This document shows, one piece after another, positions 56,963-64,000 of a stretch of 64,000 nucleotides of DNA (the first letter of the stretch is position 1; each line of letters opens with the position of its first letter). Made by a program: the position numbers and the translations under genes. The DNA lies in NCBI GenBank assembly GCA_014896295.1, contig JADBKR010000008.1, positions 372,001 through 436,000 of the forward strand, read 5' to 3'. The notes under the pieces were generated by a model. It searched no databases, was not told where the DNA came from, and saw only the letters and a list, made by a program, of their open reading frames with translations. The stretch comes from Limnochordaceae bacterium (GTDB taxonomy: Bacteria > Bacillota > Limnochordia > Limnochordales > Geochordaceae).

Positions 56963-58051
56963 ATGGGTACGGGACCGCTCAGGCTCCGGGTGTTGCTGAC
57001 GGGTTCGGCCGGCAGCGGCAAGACCGCGCTTTGCGTGGGGCTCGTCCAGGCTCTGCGCAAGCGGGGGCTGCAGGCCGGCTACGTCAAGCCCGTCGCCAAC
57101 GTCGCCACCTTCAGTGACAGCCGGGATCCGGACGTCTCGTTGATGCAGGCGGTGCTGGGCGCCGAGCTGGTCGGGGACGTGCGCATCACGCTGGGCCCCA
57201 ACTACCTTACCCGCTATCGTCCCGACCGGTCCCACCTGTCGCAGGTCGTGGCGGAAGTCGAGAGGCTGTCCGGGCAGGTCGACGTGCTGTTCGTCGAGAG
57301 CCCGACCTCACCGCAGGCGGGGGCGGCCCTCGGCATCGACTCGTTCGAGCTGGCTTCTGCCCTTTCGGCCAGTGCGCTCATGGTGGACCACGTGCGGGAC
57401 GACCTGGAGTTCGACGTCATGGTCGTACGCAACCAGCACATGCGCTGCCGGGGCGTCTCCATCGGCGGCAACGTCTTCAACAACGTGCCGCTGGCGGCGT
57501 GGGAGAAGAGCCTCAGCGTCTACAAGCCGCTGCTCGAGGGCATGGGCTTCCCGGTGATCGGCGTGGTGCCGCAGCGCATGGAGATTACCGCGCCGACCGC
57601 CGGCGAGATCAAGGAGTACCTCGACGCCGAGCTCTTGGCCGGCCAGAAGGGGCTTTCCCGCCCCATCGAGGACATCGTGGTCGGGGCCATGAGCTTCGAG
57701 AGCGCCCTGCGCTACCTGCGGCGGGCGACCAACAAGGCCGTGGTGACCGGCGGGGACCGGTCGGACCTGGCGCTGGCGGCCCTCGAGACCAGCACGTCGG
57801 TCATCATCCTGACGGGCGGGCTCTTCCCCAACGTCGAGGTGCTGGAGCAGGCCGAGCAGAAGGGCGTGCCGGTGCTGCTGGTGCCCGGCGACACCTACTC
57901 CACGGTGGACCGCCTGGGGCGCATCAGCCGCAGGCTGGCGCCCGAAGACGAGGAAAGCATCCGGGTCGCCCGGGACCTGGTGGCCTCCCACGTGGACGTC
58001 GACGCGTTCCTCACGAGGTTGCAGGGCCAGGCGCCGGCTCCGCAGGGGTGA
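56963..58051 (+). CDS. P-loop/DRTGG-domain protein (phosphotransacetylase N-terminal-like)
   Basis: 362 aa. An N-terminal P-loop domain ('LTGSAGSGKTALC', about 11-23) of the BioD/CobQ type, then a DRTGG domain (about 215-330; 'VVGAMSFESALRYLR', 'VIILTGGLFPN'). This is the architecture of the regulatory N-terminal half of long Pta, without the catalytic part. It lies 17 bp after the ADP-forming synthetase and may regulate acetyl-CoA/acetate flux with it. Its 3' end overlaps the DUF72 gene by 41 bp. Confidence 0.88.
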   Translation: MGTGPLRLRVLLTGSAGSGKTALCVGLVQALRKRGLQAGYVKPVANVATFSDSRDPDVSLMQAVLGAELVGDVRITLGPNYLTRYRPDRSHLSQVVAEVERLSGQVDVLFVESPTSPQAGAALGIDSFELASALSASALMVDHVRDDLEFDVMVVRNQHMRCRGVSIGGNVFNNVPLAAWEKSLSVYKPLLEGMGFPVIGVVPQRMEITAPTAGEIKEYLDAELLAGQKGLSRPIEDIVVGAMSFESALRYLRRATNKAVVTGGDRSDLALAALETSTSVIILTGGLFPNVEVLEQAEQKGVPVLLVPGDTYSTVDRLGRISRRLAPEDEESIRVARDLVASHVDVDAFLTRLQGQAPAPQG

Positions 58052-58817
58052 GGCCGAGCAGTTGCTGGATCATGCGCGCGTTGATGACGGCCTTGGCCTG
58101 GTAGTGGTTGTTCATGGCGATGTATAGCCGGGTCGTGGCCTGCTCCAGGGAGCGCAGGCGGGGGATCCACTCCGCCAGCTCCTCCGTGGAGTAAAGATAA
58201 TCATAGCGCTCGTACGGGTGTTCGTGGTGCCACCACTTCTCCCGGTTGCGCCCGTGGAAGCGCACGTAGCCGATGGAACTGGTGGCCCTGGCGACCGGCG
58301 GGATGAGCGAGGAGAAGCGGGGCTCGTCCACCGCGACGAACCCCGCTCCGATCTGCCGCAAGCGCTCGAAGGTCGCTTCCCCTTCCACCCACCCCCGGAA
58401 CCGGAACTCCACCGACACCGGCACCCCCTCCAGCGCCTCGCGGACGGCCCGCAAGTAGTCCCAGGCCTGGGCCGAGGGCCGGAAGCTGTTGGGGAACTGC
58501 AGCAGCACGCAGGCCAGCTTGCCCGCCTGCTCGAGCGGGACGAGCGCCTCGCGCAACTGCCGGGCCTGGGCAAGATCGCCCCGCTCGTGCGTGATACCCG
58601 AAAAAGCCTTGACGGCGAACTCGAAGCCTTCCGGGGTCTTCTTGGCGAGCCGGTCCAGCATGAACGGGGTGGGCTGCCGGTAGTACGTGGCATTGATCTC
58701 CGTGAACCGGAAGAACCGGGCGTAATAAGGGAGATAGTCGGCAGGCTTGAGGTCCCGGGGGTAGAAGGGGCCCTTCCAATCGTCATACGCGTAACCTGCG
58801 GTACCGACGAGGATCAT
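58011..58817 (-). CDS. DUF72 family protein
   Basis: 268 aa from the ATG at 58817. DUF72 pattern: 'VGTAGYAYDDWKGPFYP', 'EINATYYRQP', 'FAVKAFSGITH', 'LLQFPNSF', 'VEFRFRGW', 'VRFHGRNREKWW' and 'AMNNHYQAKAVINA'. TIM-barrel-like fold, function unknown, Asp/His-rich. Divergent from the thiol-disulfide gene; converges with the DRTGG-domain gene. Confidence 0.94.
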   Translation of the reverse strand: MILVGTAGYAYDDWKGPFYPRDLKPADYLPYYARFFRFTEINATYYRQPTPFMLDRLAKKTPEGFEFAVKAFSGITHERGDLAQARQLREALVPLEQAGKLACVLLQFPNSFRPSAQAWDYLRAVREALEGVPVSVEFRFRGWVEGEATFERLRQIGAGFVAVDEPRFSSLIPPVARATSSIGYVRFHGRNREKWWHHEHPYERYDYLYSTEELAEWIPRLRSLEQATTRLYIAMNNHYQAKAVINARMIQQLLGLTPAEPAPGPATS

Positions 58818-58878
58818 GGCGCTTTCTCGCACACCCTTTCCCTCCCGGAACGCCGGCGTCACCGGATACCCCCTGGGG

Positions 58879-58907
58879 TTTACCCCACCGGCCGGGGCCT
58901 GTAGAAT
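58879..58907 (+). promoter_or_regulatory. Putative promoter of the tlpA-ccdA pair
   Basis: TTTACC (58879-58884), 17 bases, TAGAAT (58902-58907); transcription near 58914. It supports the GTG at 58944 as start, since the open TTG at 58923 would have no room for a ribosome site. Confidence 0.55.
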
Positions 58908-58943
58908 ACCTTCGGACCTGCCTTGGTTTGGGGGCTGCATCCG

Positions 58944-59597
58944 GTGGCACCTGTACGGAGCACGCAGGCTCGCGCAAGCTGGTGGCGATGGGGCTTGCCT
59001 TTCCTGCTCCTCGTCGTGGCGACGGGCGCCGCGCTGCGCCTGGCCCAGCTCCGCACCCGGCCACTGTCACCGGCCGGCGCTTCCCTTTCGACTCCAGGCG
59101 CCATTGTATCAAACGGGACGCAGCCCACGGCCGCGGGCACCCCCGATCAGGCGCTGGCCGCCGGAACAGACGTGCCGGTCGTGGGATCGCCGGCTCCCGA
59201 CTTCGTCCTCGAGGACATCCAGGGGCGCAAGGTGAGGCTGCAGGATCTGCAGGGCAAGCCCGTGCTCATCAACTTCTGGGCCACGTGGTGTCCCCCTTGC
59301 CGCGAGGAGATGCCCCACATCGAAGAGTTTCACCGGAAGTACGGCGACCGGGTCACGGTGCTGGGGGTGGACGTGGGAGAGTCCCCCCAGAAGGTGAAGG
59401 ACTTCCTGGGCCGTGAGAAGTACTCGTGGCGCTTCGCGCTGGACGAATCGGGCGAAGTGATGCAAAAGTACCTGGTCTTCGCCATCCCCACTTCCTTCTT
59501 CCTCGACAAGGACGGCGTGATCCGCGCCAAGTTCATAGGGCCGATGCAGCCGGCCCACCTCCGCGACTTCGCCCGCCAGGCGGGGGCCGAGCTGTGA
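58944..59597 (+). CDS. TlpA/ResA-type thiol-disulfide oxidoreductase
   Basis: 217 aa from the GTG at 58944 (GGGGG nine bases upstream). An N-terminal anchor (LPFLLLVVATGAALRLA) holds a thioredoxin-like domain outside the membrane. The active site is WCPPC in 'NFWATWCPPCREEMP', with the cis-Pro loop 'AIPTSFFLDKDG'. It reduces disulfides for cytochrome c maturation or spore formation in Bacillota. The next gene, the electron donor CcdA, overlaps its stop (GTGA). Confidence 0.93.
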   Translation: MAPVRSTQARASWWRWGLPFLLLVVATGAALRLAQLRTRPLSPAGASLSTPGAIVSNGTQPTAAGTPDQALAAGTDVPVVGSPAPDFVLEDIQGRKVRLQDLQGKPVLINFWATWCPPCREEMPHIEEFHRKYGDRVTVLGVDVGESPQKVKDFLGREKYSWRFALDESGEVMQKYLVFAIPTSFFLDKDGVIRAKFIGPMQPAHLRDFARQAGAEL

Positions 59598-60394
59598 CGA
59601 GCGGCCAAACGGGACTCACCGGGACGACGCTCGGGCTCGCGTTCACGGCGGGTCTCGTCTCGCTCCTCTCCCCGTGCGTCCTGGCCCTGGTGCCGGCTTA
59701 TCTGGGGTATCTGGGGAGCTCGGCCGTCGGGCGGGCAGGACGGTGGCACCTCCTGGTCCGCAGCCTGCTCTTCGTGCTGGGCTTCTCCTTGCTCTTCGTC
59801 GCGCTGGGGGCGTCGGCCACGGCGCTCGGCCAGACGCTACGGACGCACCAGGTGCTGGTGCGGCAGGTGGCGGGCGTGCTGGTGGTGCTGCTGGGGCTGC
59901 ACCAGATAGGGCTTCTCCGGTTGGGCTTCCTCGACGTGGAGCGGCGGCTCGTCCGGCAGATGCCGGGCACCGCCTCGAAGGGCTCCGACCCCGCTGCCGG
60001 CGGGCGGCGGCGTTTCTTCGAAGAGGCGATGGCCCACTTGACCGGCGGCCCGTGGGGGGCGCTCTTCGTCGGCATGGCCTTCGCGGCCGGTTGGTCGCCG
60101 TGCGTGGGCCCGGTGCTGGCCTCGATCCTGCTGCTCGCCGGCACCACGCAGACCGTCTGGGCGGGGATGGGGTTGCTCGCCGTCTACGCCGCCGGGATGG
60201 CGCTGCCCTTCCTGGCCATGGCGGCCGCGATGCAGGGAGGCTCGCGCAAGGCCGTGCGCTTCCTGGGGCGCCACGGCGCCTGGGTCGAGCGGGCCAGCGG
60301 GGCGCTCCTCGTCGTCATCGGCGTGATGCTCTACACCAACTTCTTCTTCCGGCTGCCCGGCTACCTCAACTACTACCAGTGGCTGGGGCTGTAG
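59594..60394 (+). CDS. ccdA: CcdA/DsbD-like transmembrane electron transporter
   Basis: 266 aa from a GTG overlapping the tlpA stop. Six membrane helices; the two redox cysteines are in 'LLSPCVLALVPAYLGYLG' and 'GWSPCVGPVLASILLLAG'. It carries electrons from cytosolic thioredoxin to the TlpA-like protein. Its 3' end overlaps the DUF502 gene by 29 bp. Confidence 0.94.
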   Translation: MTSGQTGLTGTTLGLAFTAGLVSLLSPCVLALVPAYLGYLGSSAVGRAGRWHLLVRSLLFVLGFSLLFVALGASATALGQTLRTHQVLVRQVAGVLVVLLGLHQIGLLRLGFLDVERRLVRQMPGTASKGSDPAAGGRRRFFEEAMAHLTGGPWGALFVGMAFAAGWSPCVGPVLASILLLAGTTQTVWAGMGLLAVYAAGMALPFLAMAAAMQGGSRKAVRFLGRHGAWVERASGALLVVIGVMLYTNFFFRLPGYLNYYQWLGL

Positions 60395-61022
60395 CCGGCG
60401 GGCGTGCGTGGGAGTTGGCGATCCCGGGGCTGCTGGCCCCGTGGTTGACGAGCACCCCGCCCGATACGATGATGCGGAAGGCCTCGTCGATGCTCATGTC
60501 GACCGGGCGGCACTGGCTGGGGGGCACCAGAGCGACCCAGCCCGTAGTCGGGTTGGGCGAGGTGGGCACGAAGACCGACCACAGGTCTTCCCCCGTCGCG
60601 TCACGGGTCGAGGAGGGTGCGGCAGGGGCGGTCAGGAAGCCGATGGTATAGATGCCCCGCCGGGGGTACTCCACCAGTACCACCCGCTGGAACCCCTCCT
60701 TTTGCCCGCCTGCGAACACGTCGACCACTTGCTTGGCCGTCGTGTAGATGCTCCGGACGAGTGGAATGCGGCCCAGCAACCGCTCGCCCAGCGAGATGAG
60801 CTGCCGCCCGATCACGTTGGTGGCGATGGCCCCGATGGCCACCGTGACGACGACGGTCAAGACGGCCCCGGCCCCGGGCACCGTGTAGCCGAGGAACAGC
60901 ACGAAGAGGCTCCGCCACCACCCGTCGAGCAGGTTGAAACCGAACCACAGGATGTAACCCGTCACGATGACGGGCAGCAGCACCACGAGCCCGGTGATGA
61001 ACGAACGCCGAAACCAGCGCAT
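60366..61022 (-). CDS. DUF502 membrane protein
   Basis: 218 aa. Two N-terminal membrane helices ('FITGLVVLLPVIVTGYILWFGF', 'VLTVVVTVAIGAIATNVIG'), then the DUF502 block 'RIPLVRSIYTTAKQVVDVF' and 'VVLVEYPRRGIYTIGFLT'. Function unknown. It converges on ccdA. Confidence 0.93.
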   Translation of the reverse strand: MRWFRRSFITGLVVLLPVIVTGYILWFGFNLLDGWWRSLFVLFLGYTVPGAGAVLTVVVTVAIGAIATNVIGRQLISLGERLLGRIPLVRSIYTTAKQVVDVFAGGQKEGFQRVVLVEYPRRGIYTIGFLTAPAAPSSTRDATGEDLWSVFVPTSPNPTTGWVALVPPSQCRPVDMSIDEAFRIIVSGGVLVNHGASSPGIANSHARPPATAPATGSS

Positions 61023-61052
61023 GCCCCCGGATGACCTCCTGGTATCCTCATC

Positions 61053-63947
61053 TTACCTCGCCTGCAGGGAGAGATACCATCGCAGGCCCGCCACCGGGGT
61101 CAGGGAGCGGGCGAGACCCAGCCGGACCACCAGGGGAGTGCGGCCGTAGTCCAGGCTGACCGAAAGCCGGAGCTCGGCTCCCACGTCGGTTGCCGGCGTC
61201 CAGGATGCCGCCTCGAGGGAGAGAGGGCGGGCAGTGTCCGCTACGCCACCGCCCCGATCCCAGCCGGCCACCCCCTCGGCGAAGAGCGCGAGCGAGAGGT
61301 CGTCGAAAAAGGTGGGGGCATCCGCCATGCCCTGGCGAATGGCCACCAGGCGCCGTCGGTACTCCACCTGCAGGCCCACGGCGGCTGCGTCGGCCTGATA
61401 GGTCGCGCGATCGAACCCCCGGGCCGGAAAAGCACCGCTCTCGCCGCCCACGTCGAGCGTCACGAGGTCGTGCCCGCCGCTCAGCCCGACGGAGAGGCCC
61501 GCCAGCACCGCCTGCCCGTCTATCCGCTGCAACCCGAGAGACCATCCGCCGGTCAGCTGGAGCCCTTCCGGAACTCCGACGGAGCGGCCCCCGGCCTCCG
61601 CGAGCACGACGGCCTGCGCCCAGCCCTGCTGGGAGCCCAGATGAACGTGGTCGCCCCAGTTGCCGCCCCTCGCCACCAACAGCTCGGCGTAGGTGCGGCG
61701 CTCGGCGGCCGGCCACGGCTCTCCGGAAGGATAGGCCTCCCGCCACCACGCCTGCGCCAGGGAGAGCGACGCCGCAGTCCCGGCGGCGTACTCCTGGCGT
61801 TGCCACCCTACGGTGGCCCTGGCCGTGGCCATCTGCTGCCACCGGACCACATCCCCGGAGCCATCCTCCTCCACGGGCACCGGCTCGACTCCGGCCTCGA
61901 CGCTCAAGTAGCCCGGCCCCGACCCGCCGGGCTGCCACGCGTATGCCGCGTACAGCGCCGGCGCCCCCGACATGAGCCCGATGGCCCCCACCGCAGCGAA
62001 CCGATGGGCTCCCAGGGCGTCTTCGCCGGAGGTCCCGGCTCCCAGGTAGAGCCCACCCCAGTCCTGGCCCCAGACCGGCTCCCAGTAAGCCGGGCGCAGG
62101 GACTCGAGCGGGTCGTACGGGCGTACCTTCCACGCTGCCGAGCCGGGCGAGCGCGACCCGCCCGGGCTACCCGCCTGGCGCGACCGGGAGTCGCCCACCA
62201 CCGGATCCCACCGAAGCGCCTGCCAGTCGAGCCGCGCCAGGTGATAGCCGCCCTGGCCGAACCACGAGAAGAAGACCGTCTGGCCGTCCGGGCTCACGGC
62301 CGGGTCGAACGCCCCGGTCAACACGTTGGTCAGGCGCGCCAGCTGGCCGGTCCGGGTGTCGCAGGCGTAGAGGTTGTACACGCCGTCCCGATCGGAGTGG
62401 AAGAGGAGGTACCGGCCGTCCGGGCTCCAGGAGGGCCGGTCGTCGACCGCCACGTCGTCGGTGACGGCCTGCGCCGGACCGATGCGCGGCGGATCACCGC
62501 GCCGCTCCTGCTCGACCGGCAGGATCAGGACGTCGGAGCCGCCGCCCGGCTTCCACGCGGAGAGGGCCAGGCGCTTGCCGTCGGGGCTCCAGGCGAGATG
62601 AAGCAGTTGCCAGCCCTCCGGGGGCTTCCATACCTTCCGGGGCGGCTCGACACCCGGTGCCCCCGTCCACCATACCGCCGTCTCGAGGCCCTCTCGGGCC
62701 AGGAACGCCAGCTGACCTCCGGGCCCGGCCACCGGGGCCCACGCCCGCTGTCCCGAGGTGATCCGCTGCCTGCGCCCGGAGCCCGGCTCGATCCGGTAAA
62801 TGTCGGAAAAGAAGCCCTCCCCGGCCTCGTCCACCGCCGCGTAGTACAGGTACCGCCCGTCCGGAGCCCAGGCGATCCCCCCTGGGGCAATCACCAGCCC
62901 CACCGTGAGCTGGCGATCCTGCCCCGTGGCCCATTCGACCATGCGCAGGTCCTGCAGGTACGGCCCCGAAGCTGCGTACGCCACCCACCGGCCATCGGGG
63001 GAGGGCCGGGGCGAAAGCGCCACCCACGCACCCGAACCGGGGAGCAGCCGCGGCTCGGTCAAGCCGGCGCGGCGGATGGCCTCGATCTGCGCGGCGAAGC
63101 GCTCGCCGGCCTCCTTCTCGAGGTCCTTCCAGATGGCCTCCATGCTCTCCCCGAAGGCCCTCCGGACCGCCTCCCCCGGCCGGGTGACACCGGAGGTGGC
63201 GAACTCCTGCTGGAACTCCTCAATGGCGTCTTCGCCCCATCGCCGGGCCACGTACTCCCACCAGGCGTAGCCGTAGAGGTACACATGGCCCGCCGGCTGG
63301 AAGTAACCGAGGTCGTACTGGCCCAGCGCCTCGTCCATCCTGGGCCATTTCGACTCCAGGACCGCCGTCCGCAAGAACATGTCGAACAGGGGATCGCCGC
63401 CTCGTCCCCCGGTCACCAGCTCGGTCTCTTCGAAGGTGGCGATGCCCTCGATGAACGCCATGGGTTGCAGCAGATTGGGCGTCGAAAAGCCCGGTACGTG
63501 CCCGAACACCTGCCGCAGCCCCCGGGCGGCCCCCTCCGCCATGTCCAGGTGCACCGCGTGCACCATCTCATGGGTGACGACCAGCCGGATCCAGTCGGCC
63601 ATCCTCAGGCTCAGGCCCGTGGTATAGCCGAGCCCCACCGGGAAAACGGGCAGGATGATGATGCGCCCGTAGTACGTGACATCCGTGTAGCCGTTGGCCA
63701 GGTCGGTGTCGTCGACCAGCGCCACGTGGACGGGCCGGTCGGGCACCGAGCCCAGGCGCTGCCGCAGGGCCTCCACGGCATCCTCCCCGGCGACGGCGGC
63801 GTCCATGGCAGCCGTCTCGTATCCCGGTCGGAAGTGTACCCGTAGGTGAGGCGTCTCGAGGGTCATCCATCCGGCTGCTACGGCCGGCGCCGGAGCCCGG
63901 AGGACGAGCAAGACGGCGATGGCCCCGAGGGCCCGCGCGATCCGCAT
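61053..63947 (-). CDS. Exported gluzincin-like metalloprotease / TolB-like propeller / probable outer-membrane barrel
   Basis: 964 aa. Signal peptide to about 25. A zinc-peptidase-like domain (26-290) has HEMVH (126-130) and a downstream Glu in 'FIEGIATFEE' (E167), the gluzincin arrangement. Five or more PD40/WD40-like blades follow (about 300-590: 'SPRPSPDGRWVAYAAS', 'SWSPDGRYLLFHSDRDG', 'AVSPDGQTVFFSW'). The last 320 residues are aromatic, beta-rich and end '...WYLSLQAR', as in outer-membrane barrels. Such three-part proteins occur in diderms; here it fits an outer-membrane-bearing Bacillota. Substrate unknown. Confidence 0.82.
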   Translation of the reverse strand: MRIARALGAIAVLLVLRAPAPAVAAGWMTLETPHLRVHFRPGYETAAMDAAVAGEDAVEALRQRLGSVPDRPVHVALVDDTDLANGYTDVTYYGRIIILPVFPVGLGYTTGLSLRMADWIRLVVTHEMVHAVHLDMAEGAARGLRQVFGHVPGFSTPNLLQPMAFIEGIATFEETELVTGGRGGDPLFDMFLRTAVLESKWPRMDEALGQYDLGYFQPAGHVYLYGYAWWEYVARRWGEDAIEEFQQEFATSGVTRPGEAVRRAFGESMEAIWKDLEKEAGERFAAQIEAIRRAGLTEPRLLPGSGAWVALSPRPSPDGRWVAYAASGPYLQDLRMVEWATGQDRQLTVGLVIAPGGIAWAPDGRYLYYAAVDEAGEGFFSDIYRIEPGSGRRQRITSGQRAWAPVAGPGGQLAFLAREGLETAVWWTGAPGVEPPRKVWKPPEGWQLLHLAWSPDGKRLALSAWKPGGGSDVLILPVEQERRGDPPRIGPAQAVTDDVAVDDRPSWSPDGRYLLFHSDRDGVYNLYACDTRTGQLARLTNVLTGAFDPAVSPDGQTVFFSWFGQGGYHLARLDWQALRWDPVVGDSRSRQAGSPGGSRSPGSAAWKVRPYDPLESLRPAYWEPVWGQDWGGLYLGAGTSGEDALGAHRFAAVGAIGLMSGAPALYAAYAWQPGGSGPGYLSVEAGVEPVPVEEDGSGDVVRWQQMATARATVGWQRQEYAAGTAASLSLAQAWWREAYPSGEPWPAAERRTYAELLVARGGNWGDHVHLGSQQGWAQAVVLAEAGGRSVGVPEGLQLTGGWSLGLQRIDGQAVLAGLSVGLSGGHDLVTLDVGGESGAFPARGFDRATYQADAAAVGLQVEYRRRLVAIRQGMADAPTFFDDLSLALFAEGVAGWDRGGGVADTARPLSLEAASWTPATDVGAELRLSVSLDYGRTPLVVRLGLARSLTPVAGLRWYLSLQAR

Positions 63948-64000
63948 GGCCAGACAGTTCCGCCTTCTCCAGGAGCCTCCTGCCTCGCCAGAGACAGGTG

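Overview
The window is very GC-rich (about 70 %) and almost gap-free. Its genes point to a diderm, spore-forming member of the Bacillota, most likely class Limnochordia. Sporulation and Firmicutes markers are SpoIIID, a SpoIIQ-like protein, a SleB-domain protein, CodY, a YwlE-type arginine phosphatase domain and a DarA-type c-di-AMP receptor. Outer-membrane markers lie beside them: flagellar P- and L-rings (FlgI, FlgH) with the P-ring chaperone FlgA, a TamB/AsmA-like protein, a multi-SLBB polysaccharide export protein, a Wzi-like barrel, and a metalloprotease/propeller protein with a probable C-terminal barrel. The taxonomic label is inferred from gene content.

Layout. 0-13 kb (mostly minus strand): spoIIQ-like, spoIIID, mreB/mbl, flgF, flgG, flgA, flgH, flgI, flgJ, an S55 peptidase-like protein and a TamB-like protein cut by the window edge. 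This extends the spoIIID-mbl-flhO-flhP order of Bacillus with the outer ring genes of a diderm flagellum. 13-14 kb: a SleB lipoprotein (+). 14-21.8 kb: a complete F-type ATP synthase operon (minus strand, atpZ-I-B-E-F-H-A-G-D-C) with a good promoter at its head and a perfect hairpin at its end. 21.8-31.5 kb: wecB and wecA-type genes, upp, an arginine phosphatase-RpiB fusion, sua5, prmC, prfA, a DUF1385 gene and hflX. 31.6-33.9 kb: dinB (+), codY (-) and tRNA-Leu(CAG).

34-40 kb is the accessory part. Next to the tRNA is a decayed darT/darG toxin-antitoxin locus with lower GC, then a small exported protein, a broken DHA2-type MFS exporter, an ABC-2 exporter pair and a MarR regulator with a frame break. 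40-48.3 kb: an exopolysaccharide export and control cassette (eight-SLBB export protein, Wzz-like protein, BY-kinase, PHP phosphatase, Wzi-like barrel) with no glycosyltransferases. 48.4-64 kb: threonine aldolase, dcd, DarA, a CPBP protease, guaB, DUF1015, an ADP-forming acyl-CoA synthetase with a DRTGG/P-loop partner, DUF72, TlpA/CcdA, DUF502 and the large metalloprotease/propeller protein.

Two cautions. First, at least four otherwise conserved genes (mreB, marR, the Wzz-like gene, and the SLBB gene twice) carry single-base frame breaks, and a fifth break lies in the MFS remnant. These may be real lesions or sequence/assembly errors. Second, several convergent gene pairs overlap at their 3' ends by 29-56 bp, so gene ends are unusually compact. 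Nothing in the window is a wholly unknown system. The best leads are the diderm-plus-spore gene mix, the gamma-subunit insertion, the phosphatase-isomerase fusion, the eight-SLBB exporter, the decayed DarTG locus and the protease-propeller-barrel protein.
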